From positions 1 to 27,088 of the IMG/VR virus record IMGVR_UViG_3300037558_000256: a stretch of 27,088 bases of DNA, one strand, 5' to 3'. Within the stretch, counting starts at the first letter, position 1; each line of letters starts with the position of its first letter. Of this stretch, positions 15,729 to 22,667 are shown piece after piece. Both the position numbers and the translations under genes were made by a program. The notes under the pieces are model-generated. The model worked only from the letters and a program-made list of their open reading frames with translations. It made no database searches and was not told where the DNA came from. The stretch is from a virus.

Positions 15729-16550
15729 TTAATCAGACACAACATCTTGTTCATCAACATAAATTATCACACATCTACAATTAATATTATTTCTTGCTCC
15801 ACCTTTAGGATCGCCAGTATGTGCCATCGGCAAACCTCCTACTTCAAAATCTTCGTCCATCTCCCTTATCTGTCCATTTGCTATTGTATGTGCTGATCGT
15901 GTTCTACCATCGTTAGTAGCACCCCACCTTTTTAGCATCTTAGAACCATATTCTGTAGCAACTTGTTTATAGTATTTATGATGTGCAAATCCTGCTGCAT
16001 TGTGTGTTTCTGTTCTGGCGATAGTGGCTGCCCTAGCTCGTGTTATGGGTCTTACTTTTTTTTCAATATTTCTAGCTATCTCAGTCAAAGTCAAACCTTC
16101 TGATCTACCATCAATAATAATTTTTTCTACTCTTTTAGATATATTAGAAGATATGTTTGCAAGGACTAATTCTCTGGTTCTGAAGTATTCTTCAATGATT
16201 GGTTCTAAATCTACATTCCTACCGAACACCAAAGCATCTTCTTTTAGCTCGTCTAGAGTATTAGCTTTGTTATTTTCATCATAGATAGTTCTAAAGATTC
16301 TTCTGTAATGACTTTGCATGACTGGATAAAGTTCAGCCTGTAAGTCTCTAGTTGCTATACCTAATTCATACTCTCCAAATTCTCTGTATAAATAAGCTCT
16401 GGTATTAACGAAACGTCCAAATAAAGAAGTGAGCCTTTTAAAAAAAGTTTTTTCTAAGTTGTTTCGGATTCTAAGTTGTTTTCTTATTTCCTTTTGCGCA
16501 CTAATTCTGCCCCTACGAAATCTACTGAATTGCTTTTTGTTTGGGATCAT
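15729..16550 (-). CDS. Phage head morphogenesis protein (Mu F / SPP1 gp7-like)
   Basis: This 273-residue minor head protein has a basic N-terminus, then the family C-terminal domain: RAATIARTETHNAAGFAHHK, WGATNDGRTRSAHTIANGQ, FEVGGLPMAHTGDPKGGARN and NINCRCVIIYV. These match the Phage_Mu_F signature (ARTET, W.at.DgRTR..H...nGq, gdp.GgA...iNCRC). In SPP1 the homologue is an ejection or assembly protein bound to the portal. The start ATG overlaps the portal stop (ATGA), consistent with translational coupling and with the usual portal-Mu F neighbourhood. Its exact role here is inferred from family members. Confidence 0.9.
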   Translation of the reverse strand: MIPNKKQFSRFRRGRISAQKEIRKQLRIRNNLEKTFFKRLTSLFGRFVNTRAYLYREFGEYELGIATRDLQAELYPVMQSHYRRIFRTIYDENNKANTLDELKEDALVFGRNVDLEPIIEEYFRTRELVLANISSNISKRVEKIIIDGRSEGLTLTEIARNIEKKVRPITRARAATIARTETHNAAGFAHHKYYKQVATEYGSKMLKRWGATNDGRTRSAHTIANGQIREMDEDFEVGGLPMAHTGDPKGGARNNINCRCVIIYVDEQDVVSD

Positions 16551-18574
16551 TCTTTAGAACTTAAGGGATGTCCTTCTGGAAATAAGTCTGTGTCATGTTT
16601 GCCACTTCTAAATCTACCATTCCTCAAAGCATACAGATAAGAATTTACCCTTGCATATGCCCATTGTTCTTCACTACTAACACTTGGTCTTACTGAAGAT
16701 GGATTAGTTCTATAAGCTCCTACACCTCTTTCAAATACTGCTGTCAGTGTTCTAAGGTTGGTTTTCTTTGTAACAGTGTCACCATAATCTTCATTATGAT
16801 CATCTACTTTTTTTTTTAAACCACGCTTTACTGTTTGTGATACTGCTTTCAGATCAGTTAGCTTTATCTCTACATGATTGTCATTAGACAAGAACTTTTC
16901 TTCTTCTCTTTTAATCTGTTCAACTTTACGTTTTGACCATGTAAACCCTGCATCTCCACCCCACAATGCCCAAGCTATTCTACCTGCAGAAGGATATCCA
17001 TCTTCACCGACATCAAAACCTTGTCCTTGTTTATCTACTTCATGCCTTGAGAAGAAGCTATACATTCTCTTGACTGTATCTATGGAAAGATTTTCTTTGC
17101 TTACTAATTGATTTGCCCTAGCAACACCAACTGCTGTTCCACCTCTATTGTGTTCTTTGCGCCAGTTTAAGCCTTTTTCTGCTTCTGTAGCCATGCCATC
17201 AGTAGGTTTGGTATCTATGTCTGCAAGTGCTTTATCATCTTGTTCTAACATATCCTCATCAGTATCTTCATCTTCTACATAGGCATCAAGTTCTTCTTCT
17301 GCTACAGGATTTTCAGGTGCTTCACTTCCTTCTGTTGTAAGTGGGAATAGATTAGCTGCTATATACAGTTCATCAGCACCATCAATAGGAGATAGACCAA
17401 TAGCTTCTCTAGCTTCGTTTCTAGTCATTATGCCTTCCCTTACTGCTGATGTTACATTCTCATAGATACGCTTAGTTCTCTCAGATAGTGCAGGTATCTT
17501 ATCAATATCAAAACAAAACTCTAAATTCTCACCAAACATGGGAATTAGCCACTCATTCAAATCAGACTCAATCTTTCTTAAATGTGGAATAATTGTCTCT
17601 TCGTAAAGAGCAAGTCTAGCTTCAGCTACGTTTGCATATGTCTGTGCATCCGATACACCGACTAACTGACTAGGCACTCCAAAACACATAGCTATATCTG
17701 TAGCTGCCATCTGTTTAAGATTTAGGAAGTCCATGTCTTTAGGACTTAATCCCATCTCTTTCCAATCAAAATCACCTTCTAACAGTAATGGTCTACCTGC
17801 ATTAGCAGTACCGCTAAATCTATTATTGAGGTCTGTGAGTAGTTGTTGCCTTTGTGATTCAGTCAAATTTACTGCAAAACCTGAATCGTCTTGAGGTTTG
17901 AATACCACTGCACCACTTGGTCTTGCTCCGTTGCTTAATAAGTTGATGTTATGTTTACCTGACATATTGTGCTGATCAACTTCTATAGCTGCTGCAGACA
18001 TTGGAGATAATCCATAGAAATCATCCAGAGGATTAAAGAGCTTAATATGTTTCACCTCACTGAAACCTGTGGATTCTTCAACTGGATAAGATGCTTGTAT
18101 TCTTCCATTTATCACATAGTCATATCTATCAGGTATCGGATTACTACCGCCTTTGATATTAATTCTGTCAGGTCTTAATAAGTGTAATTCTTTGGGTGCG
18201 CCTACTTCTGATCCTACTTTTAGAATATAAGCGTTACCGCTTAGTAATAAGTAACCAAAGATGCTGTTGAAGAACTCACTATGGGATTGCAAGGGATTAG
18301 GTCGGCTCAGTAGGGTGACGATAGGGTGACTATCTAAAACCTGATCTCCTGCTTTTACCATAAATGGTACTGCGCTTGCACCTTTGGCTATCTCGTTTAC
18401 GCAACGAAATACAATGGAATTGGAAATGTAGCCTTCTTGGGCTAAATCTTGATAAGAGTAATTCTTTGACTTTGACGTACCCACTCCAAAATATCCAACC
18501 ATGTTACCTACGTCTTTTTTTTCCGCAGGCTTGGGTGTGAATACATTCTTTATATTGTCCAGTATTGTTGCCAT
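16547..18574 (-). CDS. Portal protein (HK97 family) with two extra C-terminal domains
   Basis: This 675-residue protein is much longer than a typical HK97 portal (about 400-430). The start at 18574 (MATILDNIKNVF) fits GGAGG nine bases upstream and a TAATG overlap with TerL; an in-frame ATG 15 bases upstream is less likely. The portal core covers about residues 1-410: LSRPNPLQSHSEFFNSIFGY, LLSGNAYILKVG, HIKLFNPLDDFYGLSPMSAA, AMCFGVPSQLVGVSDAQTYA and IGLSPIDGAD. An acidic linker (410-455) follows. Two domains follow: GLNWRKEHNRGGTAVGVARA with MYSFFSRHEVDKQGQGF and GRIAWALWGGDAGF (about 460-560), then LRTLTAVFERGVGAYRTNPS with YALRNGRFRSGKHDTDLF (about 566-675). I have seen such domains in other phage head proteins, but their function is unknown to me. 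Confidence 0.92.
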   Translation of the reverse strand: MATILDNIKNVFTPKPAEKKDVGNMVGYFGVGTSKSKNYSYQDLAQEGYISNSIVFRCVNEIAKGASAVPFMVKAGDQVLDSHPIVTLLSRPNPLQSHSEFFNSIFGYLLLSGNAYILKVGSEVGAPKELHLLRPDRINIKGGSNPIPDRYDYVINGRIQASYPVEESTGFSEVKHIKLFNPLDDFYGLSPMSAAAIEVDQHNMSGKHNINLLSNGARPSGAVVFKPQDDSGFAVNLTESQRQQLLTDLNNRFSGTANAGRPLLLEGDFDWKEMGLSPKDMDFLNLKQMAATDIAMCFGVPSQLVGVSDAQTYANVAEARLALYEETIIPHLRKIESDLNEWLIPMFGENLEFCFDIDKIPALSERTKRIYENVTSAVREGIMTRNEAREAIGLSPIDGADELYIAANLFPLTTEGSEAPENPVAEEELDAYVEDEDTDEDMLEQDDKALADIDTKPTDGMATEAEKGLNWRKEHNRGGTAVGVARANQLVSKENLSIDTVKRMYSFFSRHEVDKQGQGFDVGEDGYPSAGRIAWALWGGDAGFTWSKRKVEQIKREEEKFLSNDNHVEIKLTDLKAVSQTVKRGLKKKVDDHNEDYGDTVTKKTNLRTLTAVFERGVGAYRTNPSSVRPSVSSEEQWAYARVNSYLYALRNGRFRSGKHDTDLFPEGHPLSSKE

Positions 18575-19878
18575 TAGCTGATCCTCCAATTCACTTCGCC
18601 CCTAGACTTACTGAGTTCGGTAAGACCCCATACTAAAGCATCCAGTCTATCAGGGGAAGTATTTGTTTCTCCTGTGTAGCTTACCATCTGTTGCTCTAAC
18701 TCTGGCAGATAACCTATATGATGAACCTTCTTCTGCTCATAGAGCGCACTAATAGGCTCTGCTCTAATCATTTTACCTCTTGTTGCTCTTACTGCTCTAT
18801 AAGGACAAGTAGGGTCTATAGACTTAATTAGTCTTTCTACTAAGTCTCCACCATTATTAACCTCAGCACATAGTTGATTGGCTTCATATTCATAGACAGC
18901 TTGTATTGCTTTTCTTGCCCATTGATCAGGTGTATATATTCCAGAGATATCGTCTATGACATAGTATCTATCGGCAAAGTCTTTACCAACAATGACTATA
19001 CCTGTTTCGTCAGAATTAGCGTTAGAAGTGACCGCAGGGTCTACTGCTACTACTATTTTCTTTAGTTCTATTTCTGTATCTTCTGCAAGCCTTGTCTCCT
19101 CTATCATTCTATTGCTCCACAAAGCACCTTCAAAGTCCTCTAAGATTTCTGCATACAGTTCTTGTCTGCCTAATGTCGTACCCTCATACCTTTCCTTAAA
19201 CATAGACAAAGCTGTAGCAGCTAAGTTCTCTTCATTCTCAAAAGTATTACCTCTAGTGACTATGACATCGTCCCTCTCTACTAAACTCTTTATTATAGGT
19301 ATTGGTTTGGGTGTTGTAGTGATTACACACTGTGGATTTTCACCAAGTCTTAATCCAAACATGAGTTGATCAAAAGCTTCAGAATATCTCCAAGCTGCTA
19401 ATTCATCGCACCAAGCTCTGTGAAACTGCGCTCCTCTAAGTCTTTCTGGATTGATAGCTGCATAGCCAATGATCTTAGAGCCATTATGAAGATGTATCTC
19501 CTCTCCACGATAAGAAGAATAACCAGAGCCTTCTTGCCTAAAGCATTCTTCAGGTATCACTGAAAGAAGTCCACTCTCACCATCAAAACAGGTTCTTCTC
19601 AAGTCTCCGTGTGTTGGAGCTACAACTGCACTGATAGTATTTGAGTTTCTTAAAGCGTAAAGTGCTAAGTCCTGTGCGCCTGTTCTAGTCTTACCCCAAC
19701 CTCTACCTGCTAAGATTAACCATATCAAATGATCATCTAAGGGATTTATCTGTTTAGGTCTAGCAGTATTGAGCCACTCAGTGTATTGGTTTATCGTCTG
19801 CCTTTCTGCGTTGTTCTGCAACTGTGTCCAAGAGTTCAAGAACTTCTGTGAAGGCTTCAGTTTGTTGGATGCTTCCAT
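18574..19878 (-). CDS. terL: Terminase large subunit (packaging ATPase and nuclease)
   Basis: This 434-residue protein has Walker A GRGWGKT (58-64), Walker B RAWCDEL with Asp158 and Glu159, and a CVITTTPKP coupling motif (184-192). The RNase H-like nuclease has VAVDPAVTSNANSDETG, with Asp280 and Asp290 as candidate metal ligands. RLDALVWGLTEL near the C-terminus adds the third acidic residue (Asp410 or Asp413). It cuts concatemeric DNA and drives it through the portal. The ATG at 19878 lies 101 bases inside the TerS gene in another frame. Homologues begin with a similar helical segment (SWTQ...WLNTARPKQ), so the overlap is probably real. No strong Shine-Dalgarno is seen. The stop overlaps the portal start. 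Confidence 0.95.
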   Translation of the reverse strand: MEASNKLKPSQKFLNSWTQLQNNAERQTINQYTEWLNTARPKQINPLDDHLIWLILAGRGWGKTRTGAQDLALYALRNSNTISAVVAPTHGDLRRTCFDGESGLLSVIPEECFRQEGSGYSSYRGEEIHLHNGSKIIGYAAINPERLRGAQFHRAWCDELAAWRYSEAFDQLMFGLRLGENPQCVITTTPKPIPIIKSLVERDDVIVTRGNTFENEENLAATALSMFKERYEGTTLGRQELYAEILEDFEGALWSNRMIEETRLAEDTEIELKKIVVAVDPAVTSNANSDETGIVIVGKDFADRYYVIDDISGIYTPDQWARKAIQAVYEYEANQLCAEVNNGGDLVERLIKSIDPTCPYRAVRATRGKMIRAEPISALYEQKKVHHIGYLPELEQQMVSYTGETNTSPDRLDALVWGLTELSKSRGEVNWRIS

Positions 19879-20320
19879 TTATATTTATAGAGTCAGTTGA
19901 TTCACCAAATGCTAACTTAGCTAATCTCTGTGCTGCTACTGCAGTGTTAGCTAGGCTTAGTATCTGACTGGGGTTATCTGTTTTAGAATCTAGTTCTAAG
20001 GCTTTAAGGTTCTTGTAGACCTTACCATGAACTATCTCCATCAGTTGATTGGCTACCTTGACACTCTTAGAGTCAAACTTCCTAGACTCTACTGCCATCT
20101 GTTTTGCAGTTTCTTCGTCCATCTTCTCTTGTAGTTGTACTTTGAACTGCTCCTTCTGATCTCTCCAGTTCTCTTTCTGTGACAATCTAAAGAGTGTAGT
20201 CTGAGCGACATTGTACTTAGTGGCTAACTCTACAATGGGTAAGTATTGTCTCTCACCGCTTTCTATTTCTATTCCCTGCACAAATTCTGTCCTAAGCTTC
20301 ATCGCTAGATCAGGTGTCAT
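19778..20320 (-). CDS. terS: Terminase small subunit, putative
   Basis: This 180-residue protein starts at MTPDLAMKLRTEFVQGI. An in-frame TTG-initiated extension to 20410 would run into the terminator hairpin and is rejected. An N-terminal helix-turn-helix, ATKYNVAQTTLFRLSQKENW, is followed by a long charged helical region (QKEQFKVQLQEKMDEETAKQ) and a QILSLANTAVAAQRLAKLAF segment. This HTH-plus-helix layout directly before TerL is typical of small terminase subunits, which bind the packaging site. The ribosome site is weak (AAAGA). The C-terminal 33 codons overlap TerL. A candidate promoter lies upstream at 20353-20381. Confidence 0.78.
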   Translation of the reverse strand: MTPDLAMKLRTEFVQGIEIESGERQYLPIVELATKYNVAQTTLFRLSQKENWRDQKEQFKVQLQEKMDEETAKQMAVESRKFDSKSVKVANQLMEIVHGKVYKNLKALELDSKTDNPSQILSLANTAVAAQRLAKLAFGESTDSININGSIQQTEAFTEVLELLDTVAEQRRKADDKPIH

Positions 20321-20352
20321 TCTTTGTACTGTGCTTTTTTTATCCACTGATT

Positions 20353-20381
20353 GTTCTATGTTTAGTCTACAACTTTTGCAA
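20353..20381 (-). promoter_or_regulatory. Candidate promoter of the late (packaging and head) operon
   Basis: Reading the minus strand, TTGCAA (20376-20381) and TAGAAC (20353-20358) are separated by 17 bases, with the predicted start about 25 bases before the TerS ATG. It lies just downstream of the early terminator. Each hexamer matches the sigma70 consensus at four of six bases, so this is tentative. Confidence 0.35.
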
Positions 20382-20385
20382 ACTA

Positions 20386-20400
20386 TATTACAGATTGTTC
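20386..20400 (-). promoter_or_regulatory. Fifth, weaker copy of the early intergenic element
   Basis: Plus-strand TATTACAGATTGTTC matches the 21038 copy (TACTACAAATTGGAC) at 11 of 15 positions. It sits upstream of TerS, between the terminator and the candidate promoter. Confidence 0.3.
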
Positions 20401-20408
20401 TAAAACAC

Positions 20409-20446
20409 AAAAAAAGGGAGACTTTTAAATCTCCCCTTTCTTTTTT
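20409..20446 (-). terminator. Rho-independent terminator between early and late genes, probably bidirectional
   Basis: GGGAGA (20416-20421) pairs with TCTCCC (20430-20435) around an eight-base loop. On the minus strand the stem is followed by seven T residues (plus-strand A at 20409-20415), placing a good intrinsic terminator 30 bases after the last early gene. On the plus strand the stem is followed by CTTTCTTTTTT, so it could also stop transcription from the other side. Confidence 0.85.
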
Positions 20447-20466
20447 AATAACCGCAGGTTGAGTGA

Positions 20467-20625
20467 CTAACCTACATGATTATTATACATCCTTTTTGAT
20501 GCTTTACGTTTTTGACGTGCTTTTCTTTTGGCTCTATCTTGATCTGTAAGACCAAAACTCTGATTGTGCATCTTACTAATATGAATACCTTTAGTATTAG
20601 CTTCTATTTTTGTAAATCCAGACAT
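20467..20625 (-). CDS. Small basic hypothetical protein (52 aa)
   Basis: This short gene has MSGFTKIEANTKGIHISKMH at its N-terminus and a very basic stretch (DRAKRKARQKRKASKRM) before the TAG stop. AGGAGG lies seven bases before the ATG, one of the strongest ribosome sites in the window, and the ATG overlaps the stop of the upstream gene (TAATG). The basic tail suggests nucleic-acid binding, but no family is recognised. It is the last gene before the terminator. Translation in this frame is well supported by ribosome site and context, while function is unknown. Confidence 0.7.
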   Translation of the reverse strand: MSGFTKIEANTKGIHISKMHNQSFGLTDQDRAKRKARQKRKASKRMYNNHVG

Positions 20626-21002
20626 TATGCTACCTCCTCTTGTTCTCTTTGTTCTTCTTGCTCTTGATCATGAACTAATCTTAATCCTTTGAACACTTGA
20701 AATATTACATCATTCTCTGCTTCTAATCTAAATAATGTTTTGTCTGATCTACTATTAAGAGATCGCATATCTCCATTTGCTGCATCAATAAGATTTTGTA
20801 CTCCTTCTTCACAGAAGTGTTCTTGTATTCTAACTTCGTAAAGTTCTTTATTGGGGTTGTAACATTCATGATCAAATATAGTAGAGGCGGTACTGATTAA
20901 GGCTTCATCTAAAGTCTCGTAAATTACCCAACCTTTGTTTGTGTAAATTGTACTTTCTGACTCTCCATCTAAGCCTTCAATTATTGCTATGTATATATTC
21001 AT
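20625..21002 (-). CDS. Hypothetical early protein
   Basis: This 125-residue protein starts at MNIYIAIIEGLDGESESTIY. The ATG at 21002 is chosen over one 15 bases upstream because AAAGGAG is six bases before it. The body has TNKGWVIYETLDEALISTAS and YEVRIQEHFCEEGVQ, mixed alpha/beta by eye, and the tail is Glu/Gln-rich (HDQEQEEQREQEEVA), probably disordered. No known family is recognised. It is preceded by a 67-base gap holding a copy of the shared intergenic element, so it probably begins a short transcription unit with the 52-residue gene. Confidence 0.7.
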   Translation of the reverse strand: MNIYIAIIEGLDGESESTIYTNKGWVIYETLDEALISTASTIFDHECYNPNKELYEVRIQEHFCEEGVQNLIDAANGDMRSLNSRSDKTLFRLEAENDVIFQVFKGLRLVHDQEQEEQREQEEVA

Positions 21003-21037
21003 TTTATCTCCTTTCAATTAATTAACCCTACCTATGT

Positions 21038-21051
21038 TACTACAAATTGGA
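21038..21051 (-). promoter_or_regulatory. Early intergenic element, copy upstream of the 125-aa gene
   Basis: Plus-strand TACTACAAATTGGA lies 36 bases before the ATG at 21002. It shares TANNACAWWWNGG with three other early gaps. On the minus strand it reads TCCAATTTGTAGTA, resembling an extended -10 region (TG followed by a T/A-rich hexamer). Confidence 0.45.
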
Positions 21052-21069
21052 CTATATACAAGAACTTTC

Positions 21070-21252
21070 TCAATATTTTTTCACTCTTGTTATCTTGATC
21101 TTTTTACTACCAAAGTGCGAATCAAACTTGGCTCTGGCAGAAGGTTCATCTAAAGCAGGAAAGTTGTGTGCCTCATACTCTAACTTGTGAGCCTTATACC
21201 ATCTCTTAAAGTTTCGTTCATAGGTGTCGCTTCTATCGTAGAAAAATGCCAT
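21070..21252 (-). CDS. Small basic hypothetical protein (60 aa)
   Basis: This 60-residue protein (MAFFYDRSDTYERNFKRWYK..., ending KIKITRVKKY) is basic and aromatic-rich at its N-terminus. Its ATG overlaps the stop of the ribbon-helix-helix gene (TAATG), and its size and coupling suit a small phage accessory protein. No motif allows a functional call. It is the last gene of a closely packed group beginning near 22250. Confidence 0.6.
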   Translation of the reverse strand: MAFFYDRSDTYERNFKRWYKAHKLEYEAHNFPALDEPSARAKFDSHFGSKKIKITRVKKY

Positions 21253-21488
21253 TAGTCTTCTTTGTCTGTATTCTCATAAATAGTTTTTATTAGGCTAGAT
21301 GACTTCTCTCCTTTCTCTCTAAAGTATTTGAGTCGTTCAATCCTCTCTGCGTGTTCAGACATAAAATCTATAATCATGCCTTCTATGATTACGCTTGTGC
21401 TTAGACCAGTAGATTCTTTAATCAGCTTAAGATGTTCGTCAGCTTTTTTAGATAGCTGTAAACTGATCCTGCTACGTCTGTTAGCCAT
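21252..21488 (-). CDS. Ribbon-helix-helix (CopG/Arc-like) DNA-binding protein
   Basis: This 78-residue protein starts at MANRRSRISLQLSKKADEHL. I prefer the ATG at 21488 over an earlier in-frame codon at 21548 because it overlaps the stop of the 36-codon gene (TAATG) and removes an odd cysteine-containing extension. RISLQLSKKADEHLKLIKES reads as strand-helix, and TGLSTSVIIEGMIIDFM as the second helix, matching ribbon-helix-helix repressors that dimerise on operator DNA. A charged C-terminal helix follows (HAERIERLKYFREKGEKSS). It may regulate phage genes; the operator is not identified. Confidence 0.7.
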   Translation of the reverse strand: MANRRSRISLQLSKKADEHLKLIKESTGLSTSVIIEGMIIDFMSEHAERIERLKYFREKGEKSSSLIKTIYENTDKED

Positions 21489-21598
21489 TAGAATCCAAAG
21501 GCTGCTAAGAACACACAACCGATAATCATACTGCCGAGTATAGACCAAGCGATCCTCTCGTTTTTTTCATCTCTAATTTTACTAGGTGATTTTCTCAT
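21488..21598 (-). CDS. 36-residue single-helix membrane protein
   Basis: This short gene reads MRKSPSKIRDEKNERIAWSI and then continues as a hydrophobic run (LGSMIIGCVFLAAFGF) to the C-terminus, giving one transmembrane helix with a basic cytoplasmic side. GAGG lies six bases before the ATG. The ATG overlaps the upstream stop (ATGA) and the TAA stop overlaps the downstream ATG (TAATG), so it is locked into the operon on both sides. Small one-helix proteins occur in phage lysis and superinfection control, but the sequence does not decide between these. Confidence 0.7.
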   Translation of the reverse strand: MRKSPSKIRDEKNERIAWSILGSMIIGCVFLAAFGF

Positions 21599-21852
21599 TT
21601 GATTACCTCTTTAATAATATCCCAAGCTTGTTGATTTGGGATCAGGAAAGATACTTTGCGTTCCAGTCCTTTCCTGTGGATTCTCTTTCTTTGTGAGATA
21701 GTAGCATCTCTTAAAGTGTGTTTGTATTCATGACTCCAAAAGTAAGCCAAGCCGAGATAGTCCAGTGTGCCGATAAACTTGTTGTCCATCTCCATGATCT
21801 CAGCTATCGCTTGTGGGGTTGCGGTGTTCAGGTTCAAAGTGAAGTCGCTCAT
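21595..21852 (-). CDS. Hypothetical early protein (85 aa)
   Basis: This 85-residue protein has AGGAG five bases before the ATG. It begins MSDFTLNLNTATPQAIAEIM and then reads DNKFIGTLDYLGLAYFWSHE, a helical and aromatic-rich segment, and a basic region RDATISQRKRIHRKGLERK. No recognised domain. It lies seven bases after the previous gene and overlaps the small membrane gene by four bases. Confidence 0.65.
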   Translation of the reverse strand: MSDFTLNLNTATPQAIAEIMEMDNKFIGTLDYLGLAYFWSHEYKHTLRDATISQRKRIHRKGLERKVSFLIPNQQAWDIIKEVIK

Positions 21853-21860
21853 ATTATCTC

Positions 21861-22250
21861 CTATAGAGGAAAGCAGGCTTTAGCCTGCTCTTGTCTCTCC
21901 TTTACAATTTTTTGCAATTCCGTGATGTTCCAATCCACATTGAATTTAGAAGGTTTACTTAAAGATAAGAGTCTTTTCAATTCTCTGTAATGATAACCTT
22001 CGTAACTTAGTTCATAGCCATACTTAGCCTCGTCAGTAAGAGAAGCAGAAACTCCATTAAGATTGCGTAGATGGAAGAAAGCCTTAAGTGTGACTGGTAA
22101 GTTTTCATCTGTTTCAAGAACATCACTTACCAACCTGTGTATATTTATTTTCTTAGCATGATATTCTTCAGTTTCTATCTTGTCCGCTAACCAAGAATTT
22201 CTAAGTTTCCTATTGAATGATCTAGCTTCTTTGTAAGTTATTGTTTTCAT
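21861..22250 (-). CDS. Hypothetical early protein (129 aa)
   Basis: This 129-residue protein starts MKTITYKEARSFNRKLRNSW. The ATG at 22250 is preferred over an in-frame GTG nine bases upstream because AAAGGTG lies six bases before it. The body is largely helical and charged; near the middle it reads FFHLRNLNGVSASLTDEAKY. No family is recognised. It leads a run of six small genes down to 21070 and is preceded by a 68-base gap that carries the shared element and a 12-bp palindrome. Confidence 0.65.
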   Translation of the reverse strand: MKTITYKEARSFNRKLRNSWLADKIETEEYHAKKINIHRLVSDVLETDENLPVTLKAFFHLRNLNGVSASLTDEAKYGYELSYEGYHYRELKRLLSLSKPSKFNVDWNITELQKIVKERQEQAKACFPL

Positions 22251-22275
22251 ATTATTCACCTTTCAAGTTATTAAC

Positions 22276-22289
22276 TATTACATTATGGA
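22276..22289 (-). promoter_or_regulatory. Early intergenic element, copy upstream of the 129-aa gene
   Basis: Plus-strand TATTACATTATGGA matches TANNACAWWWNGG and partly overlaps the perfect palindrome GACTAATTAGTC (22288-22299). The minus strand reads TCCATAATGTAATA, an extended -10-like shape. Confidence 0.45.
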
Positions 22290-22328
22290 CTAATTAGTCA
22301 TGATTGCAAGGATTATTTTTCAATTATT

Positions 22329-22667
22329 TTAGAATGGTAAATCATCGTCTAATTCTTTATAGAATCCTTTACCTTCAAACATCCTCTGTGCCATCTCCTT
22401 ACCATAGTTCTCAGGCAGCCCAAACTTTGCAAAGAAAGATTTCTCTGATCCAAACTTTGTATGTAGTTCTGCATGATGGTGTAGACATAAAGGAATTACG
22501 TTCTGATCTCCTGCTCGTAGACTCATGCCCCTTTCACCTGTGTAGGGTTTCAATAAATGGTGAGCCTGTACGACTCCTCTGCAAGAGTAGAACCCTGCTT
22601 GTTTAATCAAACAGGGTTGTTGCCTTACCCATGCAAGGTGTTCTTTGTCTACAAAGCGTTTAGCCAT
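22329..22667 (-). CDS. HNH-type nuclease (DUF968/Ref-like) with SSB-like C-terminal tip
   Basis: This 112-residue protein has an HNH core: VVQAHHLLKPYTGERGMSLR with His36-His37, then GDQNVIPLCLHHHAELHTKF with Asn56, His63-65 and His69. Cys19, Cys29 and Cys61 may bind zinc. The pattern matches small phage HNH proteins of the DUF968 / Ref group, which act in recombination or DNA processing. The C-terminus is KELDDDLPF, very like the SSB acidic tip. It is coupled to the preceding gene (TAATG), whose product also ends in a similar tip. Substrate and structure specificity are not visible in the sequence. Confidence 0.8.
   Translation of the reverse strand: MAKRFVDKEHLAWVRQQPCLIKQAGFYSCRGVVQAHHLLKPYTGERGMSLRAGDQNVIPLCLHHHAELHTKFGSEKSFFAKFGLPENYGKEMAQRMFEGKGFYKELDDDLPF

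Noticed and set aside
20321-20410. N-terminal extension of TerS starting at 20410
   Set aside because: It would start with TTG inside the terminator hairpin and its T tract and is Cys-rich, unlike the rest. The ATG at 20320 fits the candidate promoter and the family better.
21489-21548. In-frame upstream start for the ribbon-helix-helix gene
   Set aside because: The extension overlaps the 36-codon membrane gene on the same strand, and the ATG at 21488 is coupled to that gene's stop.
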